Of a DNA stretch of 64,000 bases, positions 33,999-43,101 are shown in pieces; the first letter of the stretch is position 1; each line of letters opens with the position of its first letter. The notes beneath the pieces were generated by a model. That model saw only the letters and a list, made by a program, of their open reading frames with translations, ran no database searches and was not told the origin of the DNA. The stretch is from Chitinophaga silvisoli. GTDB taxonomy: Bacteria; Bacteroidota; Bacteroidia; Chitinophagales; Chitinophagaceae. A program made the position numbers and the translations under genes. The stretch is taken from the NCBI RefSeq assembly GCF_003412465.1, contig NZ_QTJV01000004.1:744001-808000 (forward strand). Reading direction: 5' to 3'.

Positions 33999-35157
33999 AG
34001 AACTCGCGCACAAGTACGCGCCTGAGTTCATTGCTATCAGAAGACATATTCACGCAAATCCCGAACTGTCCTTCCAGGAATTTGAAACGTCAAAGTACAT
34101 TCAGCAACAACTGGATACTTTCGGGGTGAAATATACTGCCGGCATAGCCGGAACCGGTATCGTAGCGATCATCGAAGGCAAAAATCCTTCTAAAAAAACC
34201 ATCGCACTCCGTGCCGATATCGATGCCCTCCCCATCACAGAAGCAAACGATGTACCTTACAAATCATTGAATACCGGTGTGATGCACGCCTGTGGCCATG
34301 ATGTACATACTACCTGCGTATTGGGTGCGACCCGCATCCTCCAGGAGCTGAAAGATGAATTTGAAGGCACGATCAAGATCCTCTTCCAGCCTGGTGAAGA
34401 AAAACACCCTGGCGGAGCCAGTCTTATGATCAAAGACGGCGCACTGGAAAATCCACGCCCCGATGCCATCCTCGGTATGCACGTACAGCCATCTATGGAA
34501 GCCGGCTTACTGGGTTTCCGTGCCGGTCAGTACATGGCAAGTGCCGATGAAATCTATATCACCATCAAAGGCAAAGGCGGTCACGCTGCACAACCTCACC
34601 TCACCACCGATACCATCCTGGTGGCATCACACCTGGTCGTGAGCTTACAACAGGTCATCAGCCGTAACAATAATCCTTTCTCTCCTTCTGTACTCAGTAT
34701 TTGTGCTTTCAATGGCGGATATACGACCAATGTTATCCCCAGCGAAGTAAAGCTGATGGGTACATTCAGAGCCATGGATGAAACCTGGCGCTTTAAAGCC
34801 CATGAGATCATCAAAAAACAGGCGACTGAATTAGCACATGCTATGGGCGCAGAGATCGAAATTGATATATTGGTAGGTTATCCCTGCCTGTATAATAACG
34901 AAGAAGTAACCGAACGCTCCAGGACCTTAGCCGGAGAATATCTTGGACAGGAAAATGTACAGGATACCGAAGTGAGAATGGGGGCTGAGGACTTCGCCTT
35001 TTACAGCCAGATCATCCCGGCTTGTTTCTTCCGCTTAGGAACAGGCAATGCAGCAAGAGGTATCACATCCGGTGTGCATACACCTACATTTGATATCGAT
35101 GAACGCGCGATTGAGACTGGAATTGGAACGATGGCTTATTTAGCGACACAGATCTAA
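33982..35157 (+). CDS. M20 family amidohydrolase (N-acyl amino acid/hippurate hydrolase type)
   Basis: The 391-residue zinc peptidase relative shows the metal-ligand motifs MHACGHDVHT, PGEEKHPGGA, LGMHVQP and GAEDFAFY, the pattern of M20D amidohydrolases that remove acyl groups from amino acids or cleave small amides. It starts inside the end of the SPOR gene. There is no signal peptide. The substrate cannot be resolved from sequence. A perfect hairpin follows the stop codon. Confidence 0.95.
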   Translation: MKNRIKELAHKYAPEFIAIRRHIHANPELSFQEFETSKYIQQQLDTFGVKYTAGIAGTGIVAIIEGKNPSKKTIALRADIDALPITEANDVPYKSLNTGVMHACGHDVHTTCVLGATRILQELKDEFEGTIKILFQPGEEKHPGGASLMIKDGALENPRPDAILGMHVQPSMEAGLLGFRAGQYMASADEIYITIKGKGGHAAQPHLTTDTILVASHLVVSLQQVISRNNNPFSPSVLSICAFNGGYTTNVIPSEVKLMGTFRAMDETWRFKAHEIIKKQATELAHAMGAEIEIDILVGYPCLYNNEEVTERSRTLAGEYLGQENVQDTEVRMGAEDFAFYSQIIPACFFRLGTGNAARGITSGVHTPTFDIDERAIETGIGTMAYLATQI

Positions 35158-35167
35158 CAAAATATAA

Positions 35168-35191
35168 AGAGCCCGCCGAAAAGCGGGCTCT
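35168..35191 (+). terminator. Terminator after the deoC-SPOR-M20 unit
   Basis: A perfect 9-bp G/C-rich stem (35168-35176 with 35183-35191) with a six-base loop lies 11 bases past the amidohydrolase stop. It is a stable hairpin with only a short U run on the plus strand. The convergent GIN-like gene ends 41 bases further on. Confidence 0.75.
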
Positions 35192-35231
35192 ATCAACATG
35201 GCTTTGCTTATAACAAAATCAATTGTCAGAT

Positions 35232-35921
35232 CTAATTTCTTTTAAACTGCGTTAAATTCAACAATACTATTTCGTCCAACGAAAATTCCCGCATCTTATC
35301 TGCTTTAAGAGCAAAATTTTTAATCGCTATATCCTGCAGGTTTACACTTCCATATTCACCTAATTGCATATCTACGTTATCCAATTTCCCTTTCAGATAA
35401 GCTACAACCCTGTTATTACTGCCACCTTTATAGGTGAAGTTCTTTACTTCTATTCCTGTCATATCCACATAGCAATCATTCATAGCTGTAAGCTCCAACG
35501 TAGGTTGTTTTAAATCAATGACATTCAAACGCACACTATCCTTTGCAATTTTGATATACTGAACCTCCTTGCAATACACTGAAATTCCGCCACCAGGTAC
35601 AGGCAGGATGTATAAAGTATCTCCTGCCAGCTTATAATAATTGGCACTAACCTGACCATCCGCTTCCCTAATACCTATACTGTCATTGTCCTTACCATAC
35701 ACAATCTGTATGTCATCAGTATTGATCACAATCGCCTTGAAGGGATGTAAAGCAAACCTCTTCTCATTATATAAGTCTTCTCCCTTCTTCGGGAACCGCA
35801 ACACCGTCCCGTCCCCATTGATCCCCTTCTTAAAATACGCCCACAACACTACATCAGATGCCAGCACCAGGAACAATACGATGCCAGCAAAACCAAGCAA
35901 CATTTTTATACTAGTCTTCAT
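35232..35921 (-). CDS. Membrane-anchored adhesin-like (GIN/DUF2807-like) protein
   Basis: This 229-residue protein has one N-terminal membrane segment (LLGFAGIVLFLVLASDVVLWAY). A repetitive beta-strand domain follows (for example ELTAMNDCYVDMTG, VKNFTYKGGSNNRVVAYLKG), resembling the right-handed beta-helix of the putative auto-transporter adhesin head GIN family. It is the last gene of the ABC transporter/GntR operon. Function is unknown; in this setting it may sense or modulate the membrane state handled by the transporter. Confidence 0.65.
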   Translation of the reverse strand: MKTSIKMLLGFAGIVLFLVLASDVVLWAYFKKGINGDGTVLRFPKKGEDLYNEKRFALHPFKAIVINTDDIQIVYGKDNDSIGIREADGQVSANYYKLAGDTLYILPVPGGGISVYCKEVQYIKIAKDSVRLNVIDLKQPTLELTAMNDCYVDMTGIEVKNFTYKGGSNNRVVAYLKGKLDNVDMQLGEYGSVNLQDIAIKNFALKADKMREFSLDEIVLLNLTQFKRN

Positions 35922-35936
35922 AATTGTAAAATTTAA

Positions 35937-36308
35937 TTACCTGAAATGTGAACGCTTATACTTCTCATAATGCGTCTTCAGCTCATCCAGCTCAATATCC
36001 AGCAAGTAGAGATTCCGAAAGAACTGCGGCAACTCATTCTCCATGAACCGCTCTTTCTTCAGCTGCTTTATCCGCTTCATCGCATCCGATGCCACGAAAT
36101 ACCCAATCCCTCTTTTATTATAGATGATCTCATATTGCTGTAAATATTCGCATGTACGCATCACCGTATTGGGATTGACTTCCGTCTGCACAGCCAGCTC
36201 CCTAACGGATGGCAGCCTGTCATCAGCCTTCCACTTATCCAACAGGATCTGTTCGCATATATAATCCGCAATCTGCAGGTATATAGCCTGTGATTCTTTA
36301 AATTCCAT
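35937..36308 (-). CDS. GntR family (YtrA-type) transcriptional regulator
   Basis: The 123-residue protein has a GntR winged helix (ESQAIYLQIADYICEQILLD, then LPSVRELAVQTEVNPNTVMRT). Only a short C-terminal helical tail follows instead of a large ligand-binding domain, which defines the YtrA subfamily. Such regulators repress adjacent ABC transporter operons. Here it is the third gene, 11 bases after the permease. The palindrome at 37992-38017 upstream of the first gene is its probable operator. Confidence 0.93.
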   Translation of the reverse strand: MEFKESQAIYLQIADYICEQILLDKWKADDRLPSVRELAVQTEVNPNTVMRTCEYLQQYEIIYNKRGIGYFVASDAMKRIKQLKKERFMENELPQFFRNLYLLDIELDELKTHYEKYKRSHFR

Positions 36309-36319
36309 GAGTTAAAAAT

Positions 36320-37141
36320 TTAAATCTCCTTATCCTTTAACCTGAAATACGCCAACACCCACAATGCGGGTGGGAGAATAAACCTCCAAAAGAAATACAG
36401 CACATCCCGCATCCATTTCGGAGACTCCAGAAATACGGAACGATAGGTTTCCACTTGCTGATGTTCAACAATCGCAACTCCAAAGAATGGTGCTGATGCT
36501 GCCCAATGCATTAAATGACCATGGAATAAAATGCTCATAAACGCAATATTTACTATTCCAATCAGCAAAACAATAATGAATACAGCGAACAAGGTTTTTA
36601 TTACACTGTATTTAGGGAAGTATGCAGATCCCAACAGTATGATACCCTGCGCCATAAACCACCAGTGGTAAAGCTGCGTCATATCATTTTTTAAATCATC
36701 AGGGAAATAACCATTAATCGTATGTTTTCCCCTTGATAAGGATACAATCCCCGCACCAATGAACGTAGCTGCAGAAAAGGCAATATGATACACCAGTAAA
36801 AATCCGACCGTAGTAATCAACAGCGTAGTAAGAAATTTTTCCAGATGCGAAGCTGGCAACAGCAAATAATCAATGCCTCTGGACTTATCACCTAATTGAA
36901 TAAATGAAAATCCGGCAAAGATCAAACCCGCACCAAACAAAAGAATGCCGTAAAAAGGGAAAACAAAGTTCGCGTCAATAATTTCTCTTTTACTGGTGGT
37001 AAAAACACCAATCAACCCTATAGCAATCAACACACCTACCAATACCACCATCGACATCAGATACAATCTCAGATTATCAACAATATGCTTTTTAAAATAC
37101 GCCCCAAACCTCGGCGCATGAAATACATTACTCGTTTGCAT
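36320..37141 (-). CDS. ABC transporter permease
   Basis: This 273-residue integral membrane protein has about six hydrophobic segments (LMSMVVLVGVLIAIGLIGVF, GILLFGAGLIFAGFSFIQLG and others). It contains the stretch GDKSRGIDYLLLPASHLEK, seen in Bacteroidota permeases paired with YtrB-like ATPases. It starts eight bases after the ATPase gene. The transported substrate is unknown. Confidence 0.85.
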   Translation of the reverse strand: MQTSNVFHAPRFGAYFKKHIVDNLRLYLMSMVVLVGVLIAIGLIGVFTTSKREIIDANFVFPFYGILLFGAGLIFAGFSFIQLGDKSRGIDYLLLPASHLEKFLTTLLITTVGFLLVYHIAFSAATFIGAGIVSLSRGKHTINGYFPDDLKNDMTQLYHWWFMAQGIILLGSAYFPKYSVIKTLFAVFIIVLLIGIVNIAFMSILFHGHLMHWAASAPFFGVAIVEHQQVETYRSVFLESPKWMRDVLYFFWRFILPPALWVLAYFRLKDKEI

Positions 37142-37149
37142 AAAGGAAA

Positions 37150-37980
37150 TTAAAAGAGTTGGTTAATCCGTCCGGATGGCTCCAGCACGGCATTAAAGAG
37201 CAGTTCCATATCTAACCTGCCTGGTGTACCACCCGCATTTTCAGTAATCACAGCATGCCCCAGCACAGAACTTTCGGAAAACACCACATTCTCCGCATCC
37301 TCCAGTTGTTTCACACTCCTGAAACTCAGTCGTTCTGTCACCGTTTCCACATCCTGCTTGAAAATAATCTTATGATTATCAATCACCACTATATTATCAA
37401 TCAGGTTATCCAGATCCCTCACCTGGTGCGTAGAAATCACAATGCATTTCTCTTCATTCACCGCGGCAGCAATAACTTTGCGAAACTGGCTCTTGGACGG
37501 GATATCCAGGCCATTCGTAGGTTCATCCATGATCAGGCATTTTGTATTGGTAGCCAAGCCAAAACTGATGATAACCTTTTTCTTTTGACCATAACTCATC
37601 TCTGTGAGCTTTTGATTTCGGGGCACCTGGAACTCATCCAGGTACTGCTGAAATGCTTTCTCATCGAAATTGGGATAAAAAGGAGCATAGGTCTTCACAT
37701 AACGGTCAATACTTACCTGTGGCAGGTAAAACTCTTCAGGCACCAGGAAAAGGTTACTGAGAAACGATGGCTGACGAAGCCTGGATTCGTAGCCCATTAC
37801 TTTACATGTCCCAAGCCTGGGAAAAAGCAAACCGGCAATCTGTTTCAGCAAACTGGATTTCCCCGCCCCGTTTTTGCCCAGCAAGCCGTAAACGTGGCCC
37901 GCTTCCAACTCTAAATTCAACCCCTCAAACAATGGCCTACCCTTTTTGTAGTGGAAATGTAGATTTTGGATAGTGATCAT
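37150..37980 (-). CDS. ABC transporter ATP-binding protein
   Basis: The 276-residue ATPase has Walker A GLLGKNGAGKSSLL, the signature LTEMSYGQKKKV (a diverged LSGGQ), Walker B CLIMDEPTNGLD and the switch histidine in VISTHQVRD. It is the first gene of the four-gene operon, and its start codon lies 12 bases downstream of the operator palindrome. Similar ATPases in Bacillus respond to cell-envelope stress; the cargo here is unknown. Confidence 0.95.
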   Translation of the reverse strand: MITIQNLHFHYKKGRPLFEGLNLELEAGHVYGLLGKNGAGKSSLLKQIAGLLFPRLGTCKVMGYESRLRQPSFLSNLFLVPEEFYLPQVSIDRYVKTYAPFYPNFDEKAFQQYLDEFQVPRNQKLTEMSYGQKKKVIISFGLATNTKCLIMDEPTNGLDIPSKSQFRKVIAAAVNEEKCIVISTHQVRDLDNLIDNIVVIDNHKIIFKQDVETVTERLSFRSVKQLEDAENVVFSESSVLGHAVITENAGGTPGRLDMELLFNAVLEPSGRINQLF

Positions 37981-37991
37981 ATTAAGTGATT

Positions 37992-38017
37992 TAGTGTACT
38001 ACTTACCTAGTACACTA
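37992..38017 (-). promoter_or_regulatory. Probable GntR/YtrA operator
   Basis: A perfect inverted repeat has ten-base arms TAGTGTACTA and TAGTACACTA separated by six bases. It matches the style of YtrA-family operators. It abuts the -7 box and would cover the transcription start, so binding should block transcription of the ABC-GntR operon. Confidence 0.85.
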
Positions 38018-38048
38018 CAAAGATAGAGAAGCAAATGATAATTCCAAA
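38018..38048 (-). promoter_or_regulatory. Promoter of the ABC transporter-GntR operon
   Basis: On the minus strand a -33 element TTTG (38045-38048), a 19-base spacer and the -7 box TATCTTTG (38018-38025) fit the Bacteroidota sigma-ABfr promoter exactly. It lies 38 bases upstream of the ATPase start. Confidence 0.85.
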
Positions 38049-38234
38049 TTTCAATAAGAGAATTTTTAATAATGCGTTTTTCAGCCACCAATGCAGCTGG
38101 ACCACACTTTCCCCTCATTAAAACCCAGCTGGCCTGCCAAAATGTTAAAAAAATATTTGTAGCGGCATTTCTACACATTAGGAATTTTTAATAAATTATA
38201 TTTGCCACCGTGGTTTAAATTAAAACTATTCCCT

Positions 38235-39278
38235 ATGAAAGGTACCATATCCGCCTTGCTTAGTTTAAGCCTCTTGTTAACTGCATTCGTGGCCTCCGCA
38301 CAGTTCGTAAAATCAAAAGACCTGGAGAAATTGAAAAAACGGACTAAAATTATCGTAGTAAAAGAAGTCCCTGATAAGAGTATTCTAAAACAACTACGTC
38401 GCCATAGCCATGCAGAAGCAGAAGAGTATAAGCAAGCCATTAAACAGTTAAACCTGGATTTCCCTGAAGTTGTCAGACAATTCTGGAACGTCGATGGAGT
38501 CACAGCTACAATTGAACAGAGAACAGAAAAAGAAGTCGAAAAGCTCCGCAAAAAGAACGATAGAAGCTACATCGTAATGGATTGTCAATCGCTGCATGTG
38601 AAACCCAGTAAAAGCCATTATGCCAAGTCCGCACAAACATTTACATCTGATCTTGTGTGGAAAAGTGATGCGAAAGATCTGAGTGTACCGGTCATTAACA
38701 TGTACTTCATTGAAAATGATGTAACACGACCATTCTATATCCAGAATATGTCGGAACGGTTCCCTGATTTCCTGGACCTGGCCGTAGGCATCCGCCTATC
38801 CACCTATGTGTTTTCTGAACATGTGGATGATAAAGCAGCCAAAGCCATGATGCAATCCACCAGTAAGCACAATGCGATCTTCCTGAAAGACAGGACCCTG
38901 ATCCTTTGCAATAACTGGCTGGATGATGATTTTGAAAAAGGGAAAGCAGGCACCGATTATCCTTATCCCATCAAATACGTCAACTACGAAGACCTGGAAG
39001 GGCTTTTCAGGAAAGATGGATTTGCCGGAACAGTGATGGCCTATGTACCTGCAGGTGTGTTTTCTACTTTTGACAAAAATACCCCTAGCATGGAAGTACA
39101 TGTACCGGTGGTCATAGATCCTGTTAATGGGATGCCGCTTTGCCACACGGATATCAGTGATGAAATGTTTCAGGCATGGGGATACTCGCTGATTCCTAAA
39201 ATGGGGAAATCAATTGTTGGGTTTCGGAAAATCCGCAATGAAGACATCCGGAATTTTGCAAAATCAATGAAGGAGTAG
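38235..39278 (+). CDS. Uncharacterised exported protein
   Basis: The start at 38235 gives 347 residues with a signal peptide ending AFVASAQF. The mature part is mixed alpha/beta and rich in lysine and aspartate, with stretches such as NMYFIENDVTRPFYIQNMS, NAIFLKDRTLILCNNWLDDD and VPVVIDPVNGMPLCHTDIS. I do not recognise a domain. It stands alone, convergent with glyA, and a shared terminator follows. It is probably periplasmic or surface-exposed. Confidence 0.75.
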   Translation: MKGTISALLSLSLLLTAFVASAQFVKSKDLEKLKKRTKIIVVKEVPDKSILKQLRRHSHAEAEEYKQAIKQLNLDFPEVVRQFWNVDGVTATIEQRTEKEVEKLRKKNDRSYIVMDCQSLHVKPSKSHYAKSAQTFTSDLVWKSDAKDLSVPVINMYFIENDVTRPFYIQNMSERFPDFLDLAVGIRLSTYVFSEHVDDKAAKAMMQSTSKHNAIFLKDRTLILCNNWLDDDFEKGKAGTDYPYPIKYVNYEDLEGLFRKDGFAGTVMAYVPAGVFSTFDKNTPSMEVHVPVVIDPVNGMPLCHTDISDEMFQAWGYSLIPKMGKSIVGFRKIRNEDIRNFAKSMKE

Positions 39279-39358
39279 AAGCAATTCCCAACCCACGGCC
39301 CCAGCCGAATAAAAGCCTTATTTCCTTGCTGCCGCAGGTCAATATCAAACTCATAGAA

Positions 39359-39382
39359 AAAGCCTCCCAAACAGGAGGCTTT
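39359..39382. terminator. Bidirectional terminator between the exported protein and glyA
   Basis: A perfect 9-bp stem (39359-39367 with 39374-39382, six-base loop) carries A-rich sequence on one side and T residues on the other. It sits between two convergent genes. Confidence 0.75.
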
Positions 39383-39414
39383 CTCACTATACAACATTTT
39401 AATTCACATTCATC

Positions 39415-40692
39415 CTACAACTCCGGATACAACGGGAACTGCTTCATAAACTCATTCACCGCCCCTCTCACTGACGCAATCTTCGCCTCATTATCCGCAT
39501 CCATCAGCAACTCATCAATCCATGATACCACCTGGCCCATATGCTCTTCCTTCAAACCACGGGTAGTAATCGCAGGAACACCCACACGAATACCTGATGT
39601 CACAAACGCAGACTTATCATCAAATGGCACCATATTCTTATTCACCGTAATATCCGCCTTCACCAACACCTGCTCAGCCTTCTTACCGGAAATATTCTTA
39701 TTACGCAGATCAATCAGCATCAGGTGGTTATCAGTACCTCCAGATACAATCTGGTAACCTTTTTCAACCAACGCCTTAGACATCGCCTGTGCATTCTTGA
39801 TGATCTGCTTAGCATACACTGTATAATCGTCAGACAAAATCTCAAAGAAAGATACCGCCTTCGCAGCAATCACATGCTCCAACGGACCACCCTGAATACC
39901 AGGGAACACCGCTGTATCAATCAGATTGCTCATCATACGGATCTCCCCCTTCGGTGTCTTCAGACCAAACGGATTTTCAAAATCTTTACCCAGCATAATC
40001 ATACCACCACGAGGTCCACGCAATGTCTTATGGGTAGTAGTCGTTACGAAATGACAATGTTCAAACGGAGAGTTCAACAGCCCTTTCGCAATTAAACCAG
40101 CAGGGTGTGCAATATCTGCCATTACAAAAGCACCTACCTGGTCAGCGATCGCACGGATGCGTTTGTAATCCCAGTCACGGCTGTAAGCAGAAGCTCCACA
40201 AATTATCACCTGTGGCTTCTCTTTCAGCGCAATCTCTTCCATCTTATCATACTCGATCAGACCAGTCTCCTTGTTCACTCCATAAGAGAAAGGCTGGTAC
40301 AGTTTACCAGAAAAGTTTACAGGAGAACCGTGTGTCAGGTGACCACCCATGCTCAAATCCAGACCCAGGATCTTATCACCTGGTTTCAGAATCGCCAGCA
40401 ATACGGCAGCATTCGCCTGCGCACCAGAGTGAGGCTGTACGTTTACGTACTCCACACCAAAGATCTCTTTCGCCCTGTCAATAGCCAGCTGTTCACTCAG
40501 GTCTACAATTTCACAGCCACCATAATATCTACGTCCGGGATAACCTTCTGCATATTTGTTAGTCAGTACAGTACCCATTGCCTGTATTACCTGCAAGCTG
40601 GTAAAGTTCTCCGATGCAATCAATTCTATACCATGACGCTGACGCTCCAGCTCCTGGCCGATGATATTAAATATTTGCTGATCTCTTTGCAT
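39415..40692 (-). CDS. glyA: Serine hydroxymethyltransferase
   Basis: The 425-residue enzyme interconverts serine and glycine with tetrahydrofolate. Family motifs are complete: ELIASENFTS, NKYAEGYPGRRYYGG, the cofactor-lysine region VTTTTHKTLRGPRGGMI, and RVGVPAITTRG. It is a single-gene unit with a good promoter just upstream and a terminator downstream. Confidence 0.99.
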   Translation of the reverse strand: MQRDQQIFNIIGQELERQRHGIELIASENFTSLQVIQAMGTVLTNKYAEGYPGRRYYGGCEIVDLSEQLAIDRAKEIFGVEYVNVQPHSGAQANAAVLLAILKPGDKILGLDLSMGGHLTHGSPVNFSGKLYQPFSYGVNKETGLIEYDKMEEIALKEKPQVIICGASAYSRDWDYKRIRAIADQVGAFVMADIAHPAGLIAKGLLNSPFEHCHFVTTTTHKTLRGPRGGMIMLGKDFENPFGLKTPKGEIRMMSNLIDTAVFPGIQGGPLEHVIAAKAVSFFEILSDDYTVYAKQIIKNAQAMSKALVEKGYQIVSGGTDNHLMLIDLRNKNISGKKAEQVLVKADITVNKNMVPFDDKSAFVTSGIRVGVPAITTRGLKEEHMGQVVSWIDELLMDADNEAKIASVRGAVNEFMKQFPLYPEL

Positions 40693-40711
40693 TTACATTG
40701 AAAATTTGCGA

Positions 40712-40740
40712 CAAAGTTAATCGATTTTATGGATTGTCAA
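40712..40740 (-). promoter_or_regulatory. Promoter of glyA
   Basis: The minus strand shows TTG (40738-40740), an 18-base spacer and the -7 box TAACTTTG (40712-40719), 20 bases before the glyA start codon. This fits the Bacteroidota consensus and implies a very short leader. Confidence 0.7.
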
Positions 40741-40927
40741 TAGTTCAATTTTAACATATACTAGAACTTTTTTCTATAAAACCTGTTTATGCCAGTTAAT
40801 TCAACTGCTTAGGCACTGCATACAGTGCATTCCTCCCTGTGTAGGGGCTTTTCTACTATTCTATTTATAAATTTTGTTCTACCTTCACGCCCTCGGTAGA
40901 CTAAAAAACATCAAATCGCTGCGGTAC

Positions 40928-41920
40928 ATGAAGGCCATTATACCTGTAGCCGGTGCTGGCACCAAGCTACGTCCACATACATATACTCAGCCTAAAGCGT
41001 TAATCCCGCTCGCGGGCAAAACAATTCTCAGTATTATTATTGATCAGCTGGAGGAAGCAGGCATCACCGAATTCGTCTTCGTTATCGGTTACCTGGGAGA
41101 AAAAATCCAGCACTATGTGCAGAAGAAATATCCTCACCTCACCTGTCACTTCGTACAGCAAAACGTACGCGAAGGTACCGGCCACGCCATCCTGCTTACC
41201 AAAAAAGTAGTGGGTGACGATGAAATACTCATCGTACTGGGCGATACCATCTGTGAAGGAAATATCAGGGAACTCATCGCCTCCCCCGTCTCGCAACTGG
41301 GCCTCAAGAAAGTAGATGATCCCCGCAGTTTTGGCGTAGCCGAACTGAATGATGCCGGAGATATCATGCGGGTCGTGGAAAAACCACAGATCCCAAAATC
41401 GAACCTGGCCCTGGTAGGGATCTACAAAATCAAAGAAACCGACCAGCTGTTTGATTGCCTGGAAAGAAATATGACTGAACACAGACGCTCACATGATGAG
41501 TTCCAGCTCACCGATGCCCTGCAATGCATGATCGAACACGGGGTGCAGTTTACCCCCTTCAAAGTGAGTAACTGGTTCGACTGCGGCCGCAAGGAGACCC
41601 TGTTGGAAACAAATGCTATCTTACTCAGTAAATATAAAGTACCCGCCAATCCCATGCTTCCTTACGAGAATGCCATTATCATTCCTCCCGTAAGTATTGG
41701 CGAAGGTTGCAATATCAAAAATTCTATTATCGGACCCAATGTCGCAATCGGTGATAATACCGTGATCAATTACTCTATCGTCAAGGATTCTATCATCGGT
41801 TCTTACAGTAACCTGTACGAAGTGGTGCTGAAGTCTTCCCTGATCGGGAGCGATGCGAATATCCGGGGACTCAGTCAAAGCCTGAACATCGGTGATAATA
41901 CAGAGATTGACCTGGGATGA
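40928..41920 (+). CDS. Sugar nucleotidyltransferase (NDP-sugar pyrophosphorylase type)
   Basis: The start at 40928 gives 330 residues beginning MKAIIPVAGAGTKLRPHTYTQ. This is the nucleotide-binding loop of the glucose-1-phosphate nucleotidyltransferase family, with KALIPLAGKTI just after. LVILGDTICE-like and VEKPQIPKSN motifs follow. The C-terminal part is a short left-handed beta helix of hexapeptide repeats (IGEGCNIKNSIIGPNVAIGD). It makes an activated sugar for polysaccharide or lipopolysaccharide synthesis. The base and the sugar are uncertain. A start 54 bases earlier would add residues before the loop and is rejected. Confidence 0.93.
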   Translation: MKAIIPVAGAGTKLRPHTYTQPKALIPLAGKTILSIIIDQLEEAGITEFVFVIGYLGEKIQHYVQKKYPHLTCHFVQQNVREGTGHAILLTKKVVGDDEILIVLGDTICEGNIRELIASPVSQLGLKKVDDPRSFGVAELNDAGDIMRVVEKPQIPKSNLALVGIYKIKETDQLFDCLERNMTEHRRSHDEFQLTDALQCMIEHGVQFTPFKVSNWFDCGRKETLLETNAILLSKYKVPANPMLPYENAIIIPPVSIGEGCNIKNSIIGPNVAIGDNTVINYSIVKDSIIGSYSNLYEVVLKSSLIGSDANIRGLSQSLNIGDNTEIDLG

Positions 41921-42109
41921 AATGCGCACTAAACGGCAGTGATCTTTCCTTCCTGGCCCTGAGAGATTAATACTACCTGGAACAACCAGGCGATAGTAAT
42001 GATCCCTTCACTGTTATCCGGGGTCCTGAAAATTTTGAAGAACACAGAAATTGTTCTGTCCTGATGCTCATCACCTTCCGTTTAAGATAAGCTCCTTACA
42101 TTTACGGCC

Positions 42110-43051
42110 ATGAACCGTATCTCTCAACTCTTTCATATAGAATACCCTATCATACAAGCCGGTATGATCTGGGCCAGTGGCTGGCGACTGGCCAGCGCCG
42201 TGAGCAATGCCGGTGGCCTGGGCCTCCTCGGTGCAGGCAGCATGTATCCTGATGTCTTACAGGAACACATCACCAAATGCAAACAGGCGACTGACAAACC
42301 TTTTGGCGTAAACCTCCCCCTCCTCTACCCTAACATCGAGGAGCACGTTAAGATCATTATTGCCAACAAAGTACCCATCGTCTTCACCTCCGCAGGCAAT
42401 CCAAAAACCTGGACCTCCATCCTGAAAGCAGAAGGTATTAAGGTCGTCCACGTAGTTGCCAGTGCTGCCTTCGCACTCAAAAGCGAAGCTGCCGGCGTAG
42501 ACGCTATAGTAGCAGAAGGCTTTGAAGCAGGTGGGCACAATGGCAGGGAAGAAACTACCACCATGGTATTAATCCCCAGCGTATGCCAGGCCGTAAAAAT
42601 TCCGGTCATCGCTGCCGGCGGTATTGCCACAGGCAGAGCCATGACAGCAGCCTTCGCTCTCGGTGCCAGTGGCGTACAGGTAGGTAGCCGCTTCATTGCT
42701 ACTCCCGAGGCTTCTTCTCATGATCATTTCAAACAAGCTATACTTGCTGCGAAAGAAGGTGATACCCTCCTGTCCATGAAGAAACTCACACCTGTCAGGT
42801 TGCTGAAAAACGAATTTTTCAACAATGTCAAAGCAGCCGAAGATAGTGGTGCTGACAATGAATCCCTGAAAACACTCCTAGGCAGAGGTCGTGCTAAAAA
42901 AGGAATGTTCGAAGGTGATATGGCAGAAGGTGAACTGGAAGTTGGACAGGTCAGCGCCATCATTGATAAGATCATGCCTGCGGCAGATGTAGTCGCTGAA
43001 ATATGGGATGAATTCCAGGCTACTAAAAAAGAACTCTGGTTAAATACATAA
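42110..43051 (+). CDS. Nitronate monooxygenase / NAD(P)H-dependent flavin oxidoreductase family
   Basis: The 313-residue TIM-barrel flavoprotein has the FMN-site motifs YPIIQAGMIWASG, PFGVNLPLLYPN, EGFEAGGHNG (with the catalytic histidine), IAAGGIATG and GASGVQVGSRF. Family members oxidise alkyl nitronates or act in enoyl reduction (FabK type). It is a single gene ending at a strong terminator. The natural substrate is not clear. Confidence 0.93.
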   Translation: MNRISQLFHIEYPIIQAGMIWASGWRLASAVSNAGGLGLLGAGSMYPDVLQEHITKCKQATDKPFGVNLPLLYPNIEEHVKIIIANKVPIVFTSAGNPKTWTSILKAEGIKVVHVVASAAFALKSEAAGVDAIVAEGFEAGGHNGREETTTMVLIPSVCQAVKIPVIAAGGIATGRAMTAAFALGASGVQVGSRFIATPEASSHDHFKQAILAAKEGDTLLSMKKLTPVRLLKNEFFNNVKAAEDSGADNESLKTLLGRGRAKKGMFEGDMAEGELEVGQVSAIIDKIMPAADVVAEIWDEFQATKKELWLNT

Positions 43052-43065
43052 AAGATTCAACACAT

Positions 43066-43097
43066 AAAAAAGGCCGCTCAGGTGAGCGGCCTTTTTT
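43066..43097. terminator. Strong bidirectional terminator
   Basis: A perfect 14-bp stem (43066-43079 with 43084-43097) has a four-base loop and runs of A and T at its ends. It separates the flavin oxidoreductase gene from the convergent ABC exporter operon. Confidence 0.95.
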
Positions 43098-43101
43098 AAT
43101 A

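Noticed and set aside
40813..40828. A 6-bp hairpin (GCACTG/CAGTGC) upstream of the nucleotidyltransferase gene
   Set aside because: The stem is short with no U run and no partner site, so neither a terminator nor an operator is supported.
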